Part shown: in pieces, positions 10,864 to 21,300 of the stretch
How positions within the stretch are numbered: position 1 is the first letter of the stretch
How the letters are laid out: the number at the start of each line of letters is the position of its first letter
Origin: Lithobates sylvaticus
Taxonomy: Eukaryota > Chordata > Amphibia > Anura > Ranidae
NCBI GenBank assembly: GCA_028564925.1
Contig: CM053029.1
Span: forward strand, 39,436,253-39,500,252
DNA length: 64,000 bases
Reading direction: 5' to 3'
The notes under the pieces: model-generated
What the model saw: only the letters and a program-made list of their open reading frames with translations
The model's database searches: none
Told to the model about the DNA's origin: nothing
Position numbers and translations under genes: made by a program

Positions 10864-12224
10864 TATAAATATAATTGCTTTTATATCAGAAGCAACGCAT
10901 GGTCATTACTTTGAAAAACAATACTGCAACAGATGGTCAAGTGTTAAGTGTTAATGCAATGAAAAGGTAAATTAATGAAAAGGTATGGGAGCACTTATAG
11001 CCAGAGTTAATCTAACACCTCAAAACAGAATACCTTGCTCCCATATTGACCTTGAAATATGAGCGGCCCAAAGAAATCTCCATTTGTATCCATATATGTA
11101 ATAGCAAATCATAAGAAGAGAGAAATTAAGGATAAAGGAAAGATGTAGAAGAAAGAAAGAAAAGAAATGAGAATTGGTTCCCTCAAACCAGGTCCACGCC
11201 CCGAACACTCCCTAGAACTATGGGGCTTGAAGGTATTTAATCCATGGGATCCACACTTTTTCAAATCTGGCTTGTTCGTTTCTGAGGAAGCTGGTCAGTT
11301 TTTCATTGACCGTGATCCAGGAGAGTTTATGTTTTACGAAAGCAACATTAACCACTGGAGATTTCCATGCTTGTGCTATTGTCATTTTTTTTAAATATGG
11401 GTTTGGGGATGTCTGGGGATCTCATCCATCAAGCCCGCAAACAAAGCCGTTTTAGGGATATTTTGTCCTGTCACTGATTAGACCAGATTGAATATTCTGA
11501 TCCAAAATTGCTGGACCTTCGGGCAGGACTACCAGACATGGAACATATATCACCCTCGCATCCACACCCTCTGAAGAAAAGGGGTGAAGTGCTAAGGTAC
11601 AGTCTAGCCAGCCTCTCTAGAACAAGGTACCATCTGGACAACAGTTCACTTCCACTAGTGAAGTATTGAGTATGCCTTTGTGCACCATGGTCGACCACTG
11701 CTCCCATACCTCCTCTACAGTCTTGAACAAAATCAATTTTACCATCTAACAATATTATTATTATTATAACTTTACAGTGATACATATCACACTCTCCCTT
11801 ATTGCTAAAGTAATCATAAAGTAGTCACCAGCAACGTTGTCAACCACGTGTCTACCGGGGCAATTTTTTCTTTTTCTTATTATTTTTTTTTGCACATATG
11901 TTAAAATCTAAATGTTTTTTATTTATTTTTATTTTTTTATAGAAATTACTGTAAACCCCACAAAAAGTGTATGTTTAGAAAAGCAGAGACCCTGAAGGAA
12001 CAAACTGGTTGTAGTTTGCATTTTTTTTAATGTTGTAAGATACTTATGCAGTTACAGTATTTATAAAAAAATAATATTGTTAGAGCAATACACTAAAATT
12101 TATTTTAGTGTAAACAAACACAATATCATACCCAATTTTTGGTGAAATATATAAGATGGGGTTGCGTTGAGTAAATACCAAACATGTCAAGTCTTAAAAT
12201 TGTGCACTCCCATAGACTTGGACC
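10864..12224. other. Unassigned intergenic sequence
   Basis: No coding exon, transposon ends or tandem array was recognised in this stretch. Confidence 0.35.
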
Positions 12225-12425
12225 AATCCCATTCCCGCCTATCCCACGATAGTTATTACCTTTTGTATCTCTTGACCCTCCATCTTAGATTGTAAGCTCT
12301 AATGAGCAGGGCCCTCTTATTCCTCCTATTAAACTGTATTGCAATTGCACTGTCTGCCTTTATGTTGTAAGACACGCTGTTCAAACTGTTGGCGCTATAT
12401 AAATTCTGTGTAATAATAATACCAA
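12225..12425 (+). mobile_element. L2-like LINE 3' tail
   Basis: TTGTAAGCTCTAATGAGCAGGGCCC, with CTGTTGGCGCTATATAAAT ahead of a terminal TAATAATAAT tract, matches the 3' ends of the longer L2 copies at 52735-52868 and (reversed) 19805-19960. Confidence 0.75.
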
Positions 12426-13300
12426 AAAATCCTCCTTAGGCAACAACTTAAAAGCCTTTAAAGGTCATCGGTTTAGCATTAACCATGACCTATGGCCCTA
12501 GAATTATTGTTCTCACTCCAACATTCAAAATGATACCTCGTGTGTGGTACAACTGTTCTCTTTATAGGGATATTGTGGAGTCTATTAGATCCCTAATGTC
12601 TCCCTTGTCCTCCAATGCAACTGTTCCATCACAGATCATGCCAGAAAAGCTCCATCCTTGGCTTCACTAGCTTAAGAATGACAGCTATGACCCCGAAAAT
12701 GACATAATACACATTGTTGCAGGAGAGATTATGGAATGGATGTTCCAAGAGTTCCTCCCGCTGTAAAGAGGGAAGTTGTTTCCTGAGGTTCCAGGCTTCC
12801 CGGTGGTATGGGAGAGCTTGGGAACCACCACAGGTGCCACCGGTGGAGGATGGAATGCCCCCCATGTAAAAGCGAACGGGGAGCTCTAGAGCTGCCTGAT
12901 TACTTTTATCAGAAAGCCCTTCACTGGCTCTTAAAGTTGGCATCAAGCTCCCTCCTTCAGCAGCTGTGAGCTTAATTTAACTTCTTGTCTACTATAACAT
13001 TAATACACGTACCTTGGTAGACAAATGGTTAAAGATCTAAAATACATTATAATTTATGTCTTTTACTTTACATTTTTTTTAAGTATCTGAATTTCAACTG
13101 GAATTGGTCCCAGTTTCAGCAGATGTCAGACTTGGAGAAGGTAAAAAAGCACAAGTAGCCAATCAGCTGTGTTAAAAAGGAGCCTGCTGATAGCAGGATA
13201 AAGCACAGTGATAGAGAGCTCAGATCATCAGTCTGCTACTTCTCCTGTCACTGTCCAGTCACAAAGTGAGGGATGCACAAGACCTATAAGTTTTACTAAA
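12426..13300. other. Unassigned sequence upstream of the OR gene
   Basis: The segment around 12480-12960 has short open frames on both strands but no domain that I recognise. No promoter elements can be assigned to the OR with confidence. Confidence 0.35.
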
Positions 13301-13552
13301 GTGTAGAAAAAATGTAAAAATACAAATGCTTCATCAATTAAGGCAGCTCCCTTTTAGGGATTTCACCTTTGTTTTTAACTGTTTACATGGAGTTCATCTT
13401 TTTTTTTGGGGGGGGGGGGCAAAACACAAACCATATTTATCTGGAATTTTACTATTTCATGGCTTAAAAGGTCCAATTTATATCAAATTACATAATTTTT
13501 TATTATGATGCTAACACGTGTGAATTCATTATTTTCTAGATTAGGAGCAAAT

Positions 13553-13567
13553 ATGAACAATTTATAA
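13553..13567 (+). promoter_or_regulatory. Minimal uORF overlapping the OR start codon
   Basis: ATG AAC AAT TTA TAA encodes four residues, and its stop overlaps the OR ATG as TAATG. A candidate 5'-UTR splice acceptor (TTATTTTCTAG) ends at 13539, so the uORF would be retained in a transcript spliced there. Confidence 0.45.
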
Positions 13568-14523
13568 TGTGTGGTGTAAATCAGACCATAGTGACAGAAT
13601 TCGTCCTCCTTGGCTTTCAGAACACTTATACGAGTAAGATTGTTGTATTTGGCTTAATACTATTAGTACACATATGTGCATTCATTGGGAACCTGTTAAT
13701 TGTTTTGCTGGTATCTTCCAGTTATATCCTCCACCGTCCAATGTATTTATTCCTCTCGAACCTTGCCTTGGCAGACCTCATTGTTTCCACCAGCATAGTG
13801 CCCAACATGTTGTGCATTGTTTGGATGGATGGGCACACCATGACTATAAATGGTTGCCTATCCCAATATTTCTTTGTGTTTGCGTCAACCTACGCCCAGT
13901 GCTGTCTCCTCATGATGATGTCCTTTGACCGATATTTGGCGATTTGCTTACCATTACGTTACTCTTCTATAATGAGCTTAAGCTTTTCTTTACGTTTGAG
14001 TCTTTGGTCTTGGATAGTAGGGATTATTCTAATAAAAGTTGAAGTTATTCTGATATACCAGCTTCCGTTCTGTACCTCCAACCTCATTGACCATTTCTTT
14101 TGTGATTTTGCTCCTCTACTGGCTCTTTCCTCTGTAGAGGTCTCGGCATTGCATTGGCTTGATTATACATTTAACATTTTTGTTATCTTCCTTCCCTTCC
14201 TCTGTATCACTCTGTCCTACAGCTGTATCTTCTTTGTGATCTTCAACATTTCATCTCTGAACGGGAAGAAGAAAGCCTTTTCAACCTGCAGTTCTCATTT
14301 AATAGTTGTTTGTACGTACTATGGGAGTCTAATTGCAGTTTACATGTCACCTCCCGATGCAAGTTCAATGTACGAAAACAAATTCAGATCTCTTGTTTTC
14401 CTCCTGCTTACTCCTTTCACTAACCCTATAATCTACAGCCTAAGAAATAGAGAAATCAAAAACACACTCTTGCAATTTATTTACAAAGAGATGAAGCAAG
14501 AACAGAGCAAAAACAAGTCTTAG
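13567..14523 (+). CDS. Olfactory receptor, intact single-exon gene
   Basis: The 318-residue seven-transmembrane GPCR matches the usual ~310-residue OR length. Visible OR hallmarks in order are the N-terminal glycosylation site NQT (residues 5-7), GN in TM1 (FIGNLLIV), PMYLFLSNLALADL in TM2, a modified MAYDRY motif (MMSFDRYLAICLPLRY) at the end of TM3, conserved extracellular-loop cysteines, KAFSTCSSHL at TM6, and PFTNPIIYSLRN in TM7. The C-tail is unusually charged (KEMKQEQSKNKS). The receptor would detect odorants at the ciliary membrane of olfactory neurons through a Golf-type G protein; this is family knowledge. The short extracellular loop 1 and sequence style suggest a tetrapod class II-type OR, but I cannot name the subfamily. 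The ATG at 13567 is chosen because NQT-x-x-EF follows at the canonical distance. No frameshift or stop is present. Confidence 0.95.
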   Translation: MCGVNQTIVTEFVLLGFQNTYTSKIVVFGLILLVHICAFIGNLLIVLLVSSSYILHRPMYLFLSNLALADLIVSTSIVPNMLCIVWMDGHTMTINGCLSQYFFVFASTYAQCCLLMMMSFDRYLAICLPLRYSSIMSLSFSLRLSLWSWIVGIILIKVEVILIYQLPFCTSNLIDHFFCDFAPLLALSSVEVSALHWLDYTFNIFVIFLPFLCITLSYSCIFFVIFNISSLNGKKKAFSTCSSHLIVVCTYYGSLIAVYMSPPDASSMYENKFRSLVFLLLTPFTNPIIYSLRNREIKNTLLQFIYKEMKQEQSKNKS

Positions 14524-14759
14524 TTGCAAAAATAAACACATACCTGACCCTGATTCACCATTCAATGTATTGCTCTGGTAAGGAAAAGAAAATAAGGTCT
14601 TCACTGGTGCTTTTCAATGAGACCTTCCCACAAAAGAGCTCATTATTCCAAATAGGAAAGTTCCAACTTATACAGTCTAAGAAATAATGAAAGCAAAGAC
14701 ACATTCATGCTGGTTTTTAGGAAGAGGCAAAGCAAACATTTGAGCCAAATCTTTTCTAA

Positions 14760-16478
14760 ATGCCTCGTACACATGATTGGACTTTCCGACAACAAAACCG
14801 TGAAATTTTATTCGAAGGGTGTTGGCTCAAACTTGTCTTGCATACACACGGTCACACAAATGTTGGACAACAATTACGTTTTTTCAGCTCTTTAGCGCCA
14901 CACTTTGGGCTCCTTTGCTAATTTCGTGTTAGTAGAAGTTTGGTAAGTGTTGATTCATGCTTTTCAGTTCATTTCTGAATGACCGTTCGTCAACCAGACA
15001 CGTTGTGGAATGGGAGGAGATAATGTGTTATTTATTATTGGCCTTGGACTTATTGCTTTGACATTATTTTTTTGGTTGAATAAAGATTTGATTTGGTATA
15101 TTTTATATATTTTTGGATGCATAGAATGCACTTTTTGGTAAAGTTCTATTGGCAGATAGCATGTCTAATTTTTTTTTTTTAATGCACAATAAAAAATTTG
15201 GGAGAATAATACTTGGCTATGTGTTTTACTTCAAATGACAGTTTGGGAGTAGACAGTTACATTTTAAAAAATGCAATGTAAAATTGACAAGGGACACCAA
15301 CAGTTGTATCTTTGTTCTTAAAAACTACGGGATAATGGTGTTGTGGTAACTTGCACAAATGAAAAAAAAAAAAAAAAACATAATAATATTATTCTTGATA
15401 GCAATAGAAAAAAAAGCCAATAACTCCATCAGTATCACCAGCAAAGCAGCTTCATTATTATCCCATTAAAGAAGAAGATAATTGTGCGCTGCATTTGGAG
15501 ATTTCATAATTTGCCTCGTCACGAATGTTAATTCTCCATTACAAACGCTAGTTTACAAGACCGACCACTTCTGCTTCCGAGCATGCATGTTTGTACTTTG
15601 GACTTTTGTCCGACGGACTTGTGTATACACGATCGTAAAGTCCGACAACACACACTTGTTAAAGGATAGTGCCAAAAAAATGCCGCCCTCTGGGACTATC
15701 ACTCCGCGCTCCTGGATTGTGCGTACTTAAGTATAGTTGACCAAAAACGTGTAGATATCCAATAATGACTATTAGATATTACTAAAGCAGCTACTATAAA
15801 AATACAGTAAAATCGGTAATAAGGCAATATTAGAGTCCAGGTAAAACCCCAATCCTATAAAAGACAGGTGCTTGTCCCTTTAAATATTGCAGCAGCGCTA
15901 AAATACAGTCCTTTTAAATTAATTTAAAAGAGTTCATAAAAAGATCATCATGGTAACCCGGAATAAAGTCCGTATTCGTGCAGTGAACCAAAATTCTTGA
16001 AATATAGTGATACACCTTCCACCGGATAATCAATTTTCACCACGTGCAGCTCACACTCCCCTTTGGGGATGCACTCACCAGAAATATGATTAATATAAGC
16101 ATTTCAATCAAAGCCATAGGTAACTGCCATCTCCTCAGGTGGTCGTGCACCAATACGGACTTTATTCCGGGTTACCATGATGATCTTTTTATGCACTCTT
16201 TTAAATTAATTTAAAAGGACTGTATTTTAGCGCTGCTGCAATATTTAAAGGGACAAGCACCTGTCTTTTATAGGATTGGGGTTTTACCTGGACTCTAATA
16301 TTGCCTTATCACCGAACACACACTTGTTGCCGGAAAATTTGAGAACATGCTAGCCAACATTTGTTGGTGGAAAGTCCGACAACAATTGTCCATTGGAGCA
16401 TATACATGGTCGTATTTTCCGTCAACAACCTCACATCCAACATTTCCCGTCGGAAAATCCGATCATGTGTACGGGACT
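14760..16478. mobile_element. Harbinger-like element (~1.7 kb) with a nested insertion
   Basis: The ends ATGCCTCGTACACATGAT and ATCATGTGTACGGGACT are flanked by TAA (14757-14759 and 16479-16481). The interior at 14880-15640 has no recognisable transposase. A 654-bp fold-back insert (15661-16314) splits the right part. Confidence 0.72.
15661..16314. mobile_element. Fold-back insertion with ~170-bp inverted arms
   Basis: It is flanked by the 14-bp direct repeat AACACACACTTGTT (15647-15660 and 16315-16328). Inside, 15814-15983 and 16146-16314 are near-perfect reverse complements (blocks GGCAATATTAGAGTCCAGG and CCCGGAATAAAGTCCGTATT), separated by about 160 bp. The family is unknown. Confidence 0.8.
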
Positions 16479-16620
16479 TAAGATTGGTAAAAATCTACCC
16501 ACTAGATGTACTGGTCTGGTGAGGAATGGAAATCAGGTCTATGTTGGTGCTTTTCGTTGAGAACCACCAACAAAAGTGCTCATTATTCTAAATCGGAAAG
16601 TTCCAACTTATACAGTCTAA

Positions 16621-16985
16621 GCCCCCGTACACACGGTCGGAAATTCCGACCACAAAATCCGTCTGATTTTTTTAGACGGATTTTGTCCTAAACTGGTGTT
16701 GCATACACACGGTCGGATAAAGTTGTCGGAAAATCCGATCATTCCAAATGTGGTGATGTTCGTTGCGTACGAAGGAACTACGTAGAGGCTAGTAGCCAAT
16801 AGCTTTGGTCTCATAGTTTGATCTGAGCATGCGTGGCACTTTGTCCATCGGAATTCTCTACACACGATCGGAAAAAGTCTGATCGGATTTTGTTGTCCAA
16901 TGGAACCCACACACGGGCGGATTTTCTGACAACATGGTCCGATCGGACATTTTCCGTCGGAATTTCCGACCGTGTGTACAGGGCA
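16621..16985. mobile_element. Harbinger-like MITE
   Basis: The ends GCCCCCGTACACACGGTCGG and CCGACCGTGTGTACAGGGCA are flanked by TAA (16618-16620 and 16986-16988). It has inserted into an OR-tail repeat copy inside the CTAAGAAATC string. Confidence 0.85.
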
Positions 16986-17354
16986 TAAGAAATCAGAGAC
17001 TCACTCTTGCTATTTTTCACAAAAGACACAAAACAAGAATTTTTTTGTTATACAGTAGCCAAAACCTATACCTGACCCTGATTCCCCATTAAATGTATTG
17101 CTCTGGTAAGGAAAGAAAACCAGGTTTATGCTGGTGCTTTTCAATGATCAATCTCCAACAAAAGTTCTCATTATTCCAAATAGGAAAGTTTCAACTTATA
17201 CAGCCTAAGAAATAAAGAAATCAAGGATACAATCTTGCTAATTTTTATAAAGAGATGAAGCAAAAATTGAGTCAACATTTTTCTTTATTTTTTTCTTTCT
17301 TTAAAAGTGGTCAAAATCTAACCATAACCGACCTTGAATCCCCACTAAATGTAA

Positions 17355-17558
17355 TGCCGCGTACGCACAGTCTGACTTGCCAATGAGATAACCTCCGTCG
17401 GCTAATCCGACGGAGAAATTTAGAGCATGTTCTATATCTAAGTCCGTCGGAAATGCTGACAGAAAAAGTCCGATGAGGCATACACACGGTCAGAATATCC
17501 GACCAAAAGCTCCCATCTGACTTTTTATGTCAGAAATTCTGACCATGTGTACGCGGCA
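17355..17558. mobile_element. Harbinger-like MITE
   Basis: The ends TGCCGCGTACGCACAG and TGTGTACGCGGCA carry subterminal CCGTCGG repeats. Flanks are TAA on the left and TTA on the right. It splits two OR-tail repeat copies. Confidence 0.78.
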
Positions 17559-17905
17559 TTATGGTCTGGTGAGGAATGGAAATCCAGTCTATGCTGATGC
17601 TTTTCCATATGAACCTTCAACAAAAGAGCTCATTATTCAATATCAGAAAGGTCCACCTTATACAGCCTAAGAATCAAAGGAATAAAGGACACACTCTTGC
17701 TAATTTTTACGAAGAGATGAAGCAAAAATTGAGCCAAAATCTTTCTTATTTTTATTTTTTTAAGAGTGGCCAAAATGTACTAATAACTGACCTTGATTTC
17801 TAACCACATGTAATGGCGAAGAGAAGAAATCAGGTCTATCTTGATGCTTTATAATGAGAACATCCATTAGAAGTGCTCATTATTCTAAATAGCAAAGTTC
17901 CCATT

Positions 17906-18334
17906 TCCATCTTGGACTTTTTGTGCATCAAAGTCAAATCTTTCAATACTGGCTGAAAATAGTAAACATTTTGCTTCACCATTGCCAGAGATGCATAGTA
18001 CATCACAACTGCTCATGGTACTGGCAAGAAGGGGCAGATATTGGTTTGTCTATCGTTTTGGGGAGACATCCTTAAAACGAGGAAATAAATGTCCCAGAAT
18101 AAATCTACTTCATAACTTCTGGTCCAAATCAAAAGATTACCACAAACTGTTATCAAAACACATGAGAAAACTGATTTAGTAGCAATCAATTTTAGTAGCT
18201 ACCAAAAGCCATACAATTTAAAATTTAATTATTCAAGCATCTCAAAATCAGACATATCTGTTGCTTGCTTTTTCAAACATGTAAGATTTTTTTTTTAAAT
18301 TGGTATCTTGATGTCCCAATGACTGTAATTTAAT
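17906..18334. other. Unassigned intergenic sequence
   Basis: No gene, repeat ends or tandem array was recognised. Confidence 0.35.
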
Positions 18335-18475
18335 CATTATTTTTATTATTATTATTATTATTATTATACAGGATTTATATAGAGCCAACAGCTCATGCAG
18401 CATTTTACAACATGAGGGCAGACAGTACAGTTACAATAAACAATATATAAAAGATATTTGAAGGATCCACTACAC
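18335..18475 (-). mobile_element. L2-like LINE 3' tail
   Basis: A (TTA)n tract precedes TACAGGATTTATATAGAGCC and ACATGAGGGCAGACAGTACA, the same 3' end as the L2 copy that begins at 19805. Confidence 0.78.
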
Positions 18476-18499
18476 CCAAAAAGTATTATTTTATTTAGG

Positions 18500-18870
18500 C
18501 TGTGGGTGTTGTTTGGCTGAGTCAGACCCCTGGCTTTTTTTGTGTCTTGGATGGTTCAACAAGAAGGTCTCACAGCCATATTTTCTGGCTCTGTTTCTTG
18601 TCCACCTGGAAGTATTGGGAGTTCCTGCCCACCTTTATGTGTTCCAGCTCACAAAAGGAAAATCCAGTGGATATGGTTGGAATCCCCCATAATCGCTACA
18701 TTCAGGTGGGTAGACTCGTGACCTGACATCTCAATGATAGTGTTATCAAAACCCGTAAAAACTGTTAGGGGATTAAATTGTCTAACATGAGCAAAAAAAG
18801 AATTAAATACCATTTTGAGATGGAGTGACCCTTCAAATTCCTTAGAGACGCTATCTGTACCTTATGCCAG
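18500..18870 (+). repeat. Duplicated block, copy A
   Basis: It contains CATATTTTCTGGCTCTGTTT, GGGAGTTCCTGCCCACC and CTCAATGATAGTGTTATC, all of which recur in the same order in copy B (19340-19396 plus 21099-21300). Function unknown. Confidence 0.75.
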
Positions 18871-18879
18871 CCTTTTTCA

Positions 18880-19300
18880 ACCAGGGTGCCTTGAGGTGTC
18901 TTCAGGGGTGCCTCAGCAAAATGCCTAAAAATGTCCCCAAAATTGTATACAAGGCAAGCAGTGGATGAAGGCTGCCTTTTAGTTACACAAAGCCACAGGT
19001 TTTCAATGTGCACCATTACAACCTTCTAGCTGCTGACCTGCTAACGACCAATGACATCATCAGTTTATAAGGAGGATGTCAGTCACCTGCATAGCATGCT
19101 TGTTTGACTCTCCCCTGTCTCTCACCATCAATTTTAGGGTCACATTAGCTGAGAAAAACTGAGGAAGAAGACAAACATTGGAATACAATGACTGACATGG
19201 AATACAATGACTGGAATACTAGTCAGTACCAACTTGCATCCCTAACGTTTGGTGTCCTACATGTGTGGATGTTGCTGCATTATGTAAAACTATTAGAATA
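18880..19300. repeat. hAT-like repeat fragment
   Basis: It begins CAGCCTTTTTCAACCAGGGTGCC, a form seen at hAT-type termini, but no matching opposite end or target duplication was found. Confidence 0.35.
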
Positions 19301-19339
19301 GTTTTTACATTTTAGGATGGAGTGCCTCAAGACTGCCAC

Positions 19340-19396
19340 CACTGCCATATTTTCTGGCTCTGTTTTTGTCCACATTGGGAGTTCCTGCCCACCAGG
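19340..19396 (+). repeat. Duplicated block, copy B (first part)
   Basis: CATATTTTCTGGCTCTGTTTTTGTCC and GGGAGTTCCTGCCCACC match copy A at 18570-18640. The match stops abruptly and resumes at 21099. Confidence 0.7.
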
Positions 19397-19444
19397 GGTG
19401 TTGCTAGGGGTGGCAAAAAAAACAGGGGGGCCAAAGTCCAAGCC

Positions 19445-19632
19445 CAGCCCTGACCTACCTGACACACACTGACCTACTTGACACACACTGACCTACCTGA
19501 CCTACACTGACCTACACTGACCTACCTGACACACACACACTGACCTACCTGACCTACTCAACCTACACTGACCTACCTGACACACACTGACCTACCTGAC
19601 CTACACTACATACACTGACCTACCTGACCAGA
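19445..19632 (+). repeat. Short tandem repeat of CTGACCTAC/CTGACACACA
   Basis: About 15 alternating copies of the 10-bp-scale units CTGACCTACC and TGACACACAC. Confidence 0.85.
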
Positions 19633-19804
19633 CTTCAGGTGTCCTCCTGCAGCTCAGCGGCGCACCCATCACATAGTAGAATAGACTCCGGAGTCCAGGC
19701 AGCCAGAGAGAGCCATGATAAGGAGAGGAGAGCCGCCTGCCCGAGCACTGAGTGGGGTCAGGATCTTCTGACAGTGGCGATTCGGCCACATTGTAATCCT
19801 TTGG

Positions 19805-21098
19805 ATATTATTATTTATTATTATTATACAGGATTTATATAGCACCAACAGTTTGCTCAGTGCTTTACAACATGAGGGCAGACAGTACACTTACAATACA
19901 ATCAATACAGGAGGGACCAGAGGGCCCTGCTCGTTAGAGCTTACAATCTAGAAGGGAGGGTCAAGTTGAAACAAAAGGTAATAACTGTGGGGAATGAGCT
20001 GATGGAGAAAATTAAAATACAGTTGTTAGGTGTGGGTAGGCTTCTCTGAAGAGAAGGGTGTTCAGGGATCGTTCAAAAGCTAATAAAGTAGGAGATAGGC
20101 AGACAGATTGGGGTAGGGCATTCCATAGGATTGGAGAGGCTTTGGAAAATTCCTGGAGGCGAGCATGGGAGGAGGTGATGAGGGAGCCAGAGAGCAGGAG
20201 GTCTTGAGAGGAACCAAGAGAACGAGTAGGTTGGTATTTAGAGACTAGGCTAGTGATGTAGCTGGAGGCGAAATTGTGGATGGCTTGATGTAGCGGAAGC
20301 CAGTGGAGGGATTGACAGAGTGGAGTTGCAGACACAGAGCGATTGGTAAGGTGGATGAGTTTGGCAGCAGCATTCATGATGGATTGAAGAGGTGATAGAC
20401 TATGTAGAGGTAAGCCAATGAGAAGGGAGTTGCAGTAGTCGAGGCGAGAGATGACCAGCGAGTGAATTAAGGGCTTTGTTGTGTCATTGGTAAGAAATGG
20501 GCGTATTTTGGAGATGTTGCAGAGGTTCAGGCGGCAGGATTTGGACAGTGATTGGATGTGTTGCTTGAAGGAGTGTTCAGAGTCCCGGACTACACCTAGA
20601 ACCTTGGCATGTGGGAATGGGCTTATGGTTGTGTCATCGATTTTGACAGAGAGATCAGGGGGAGGGGCTGATGGGGGAGGACAAATTATAAGTTTGGTTT
20701 TGGGTAGATTGAGTTTGAGGAAGTGATGTGACATCCAGACTGATATATCTGATAGTAAATTAGTGATACGTGAGGAGACAGAGGGAGTGGACTCAGGGGT
20801 AGAGAAATACATATGGATGTCGTCAGCGTAGAGGTGGTATTGGCAGCCATGGGAGGCTATTAGTTGACCCAGGGAGGAGGTGTAGATTGAAAATAGGAGA
20901 GGTCCAAGAACAGAACCATGGGGGACCCCAACAGAGAAAGGAAAAGGAGAGGAGGAAGTAGAGTTGTAAGAAACGCTAAAGGTGCGGTTGGATAAGTAGG
21001 AAGAGAACCAGCAAAGAGTGCAGTCACGGAGACCAAAGGTGTGTGTTTTTTGAGGGGGAGGGGGTGGTCAACCATATCAAAGGCAGCAGAGAGGTCCA
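19805..21098 (-). mobile_element. L2-clade LINE, 5'-truncated, ORF2 3' half
   Basis: On the minus strand the region from about 21098 to 20012 encodes the end of a non-LTR reverse transcriptase. Visible parts are [11 protein letters not shown] (near 21090), [16 protein letters not shown] and [11 protein letters not shown] (intact YADD, about 20820-20835), then the L2/CR1-type thumb and tail block with [28 protein letters not shown] and a terminal FREAYP. From about 20960 to 20012 one frame is open for some 310 codons; one frameshift separates the LSAAFD part. The 3' UTR (TTACAATCTAGAAGGGAGGG) and an ATTATTATT tail run down to 19805. It sits inside the copy B duplication block. Confidence 0.88.
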
Positions 21099-21300
21099 TG
21101 GATATGGTGGGAATACCTCAGTCATAATGGCTACATTTAGGTGTGTAGATTCGTGAACAGAAATCTCAATGATAGTGTTATCGAAACCCGTAAAAACTGT
21201 CAGGGGATTTATTTGTCCAACATGACCAAAAAAAAACCTGAAATACCATTTTGAGATGACCCTTCAAGTTCTTTAGAAACGCTATCTGTACCTTATGCTC
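21099..21300 (+). repeat. Duplicated block, copy B (second part)
   Basis: TGGATATGGTGGGAAT, CTCAATGATAGTGTTATCGAAACCCGTAAAA in pieces, and GCTATCTGTACCTTATGC match copy A at 18667-18872. Confidence 0.78.

Larger units (their letters stand above)
14441..17905 (+). repeat. Degenerate tandem copies of the OR C-terminal end and 3' flank
   Basis: The OR segment encoding YSLRNREIKN (TACAGCCTAAGAAATAGAG...) and its 3' flank (CCTGACCCTGATTC, TTGCTCTGGTAAGGAA, AAAAGAGCTCATTATT) recur as copies starting near 14665, 16610, 17205 and 17665. The unit is roughly 310 bp once inserted MITEs are removed. The copies keep AAAGAGATGAAGCAAAA, equivalent to the KEMKQ codons, but have lost the reading frame. MITEs at 14760-16478, 16621-16985 and 17355-17558 interrupt successive copies. 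Confidence 0.85.

Noticed and set aside
12629-12946. 105-codon minus-strand frame
   Set aside because: No recognisable domain or splice context, and the surroundings are repeat-like.
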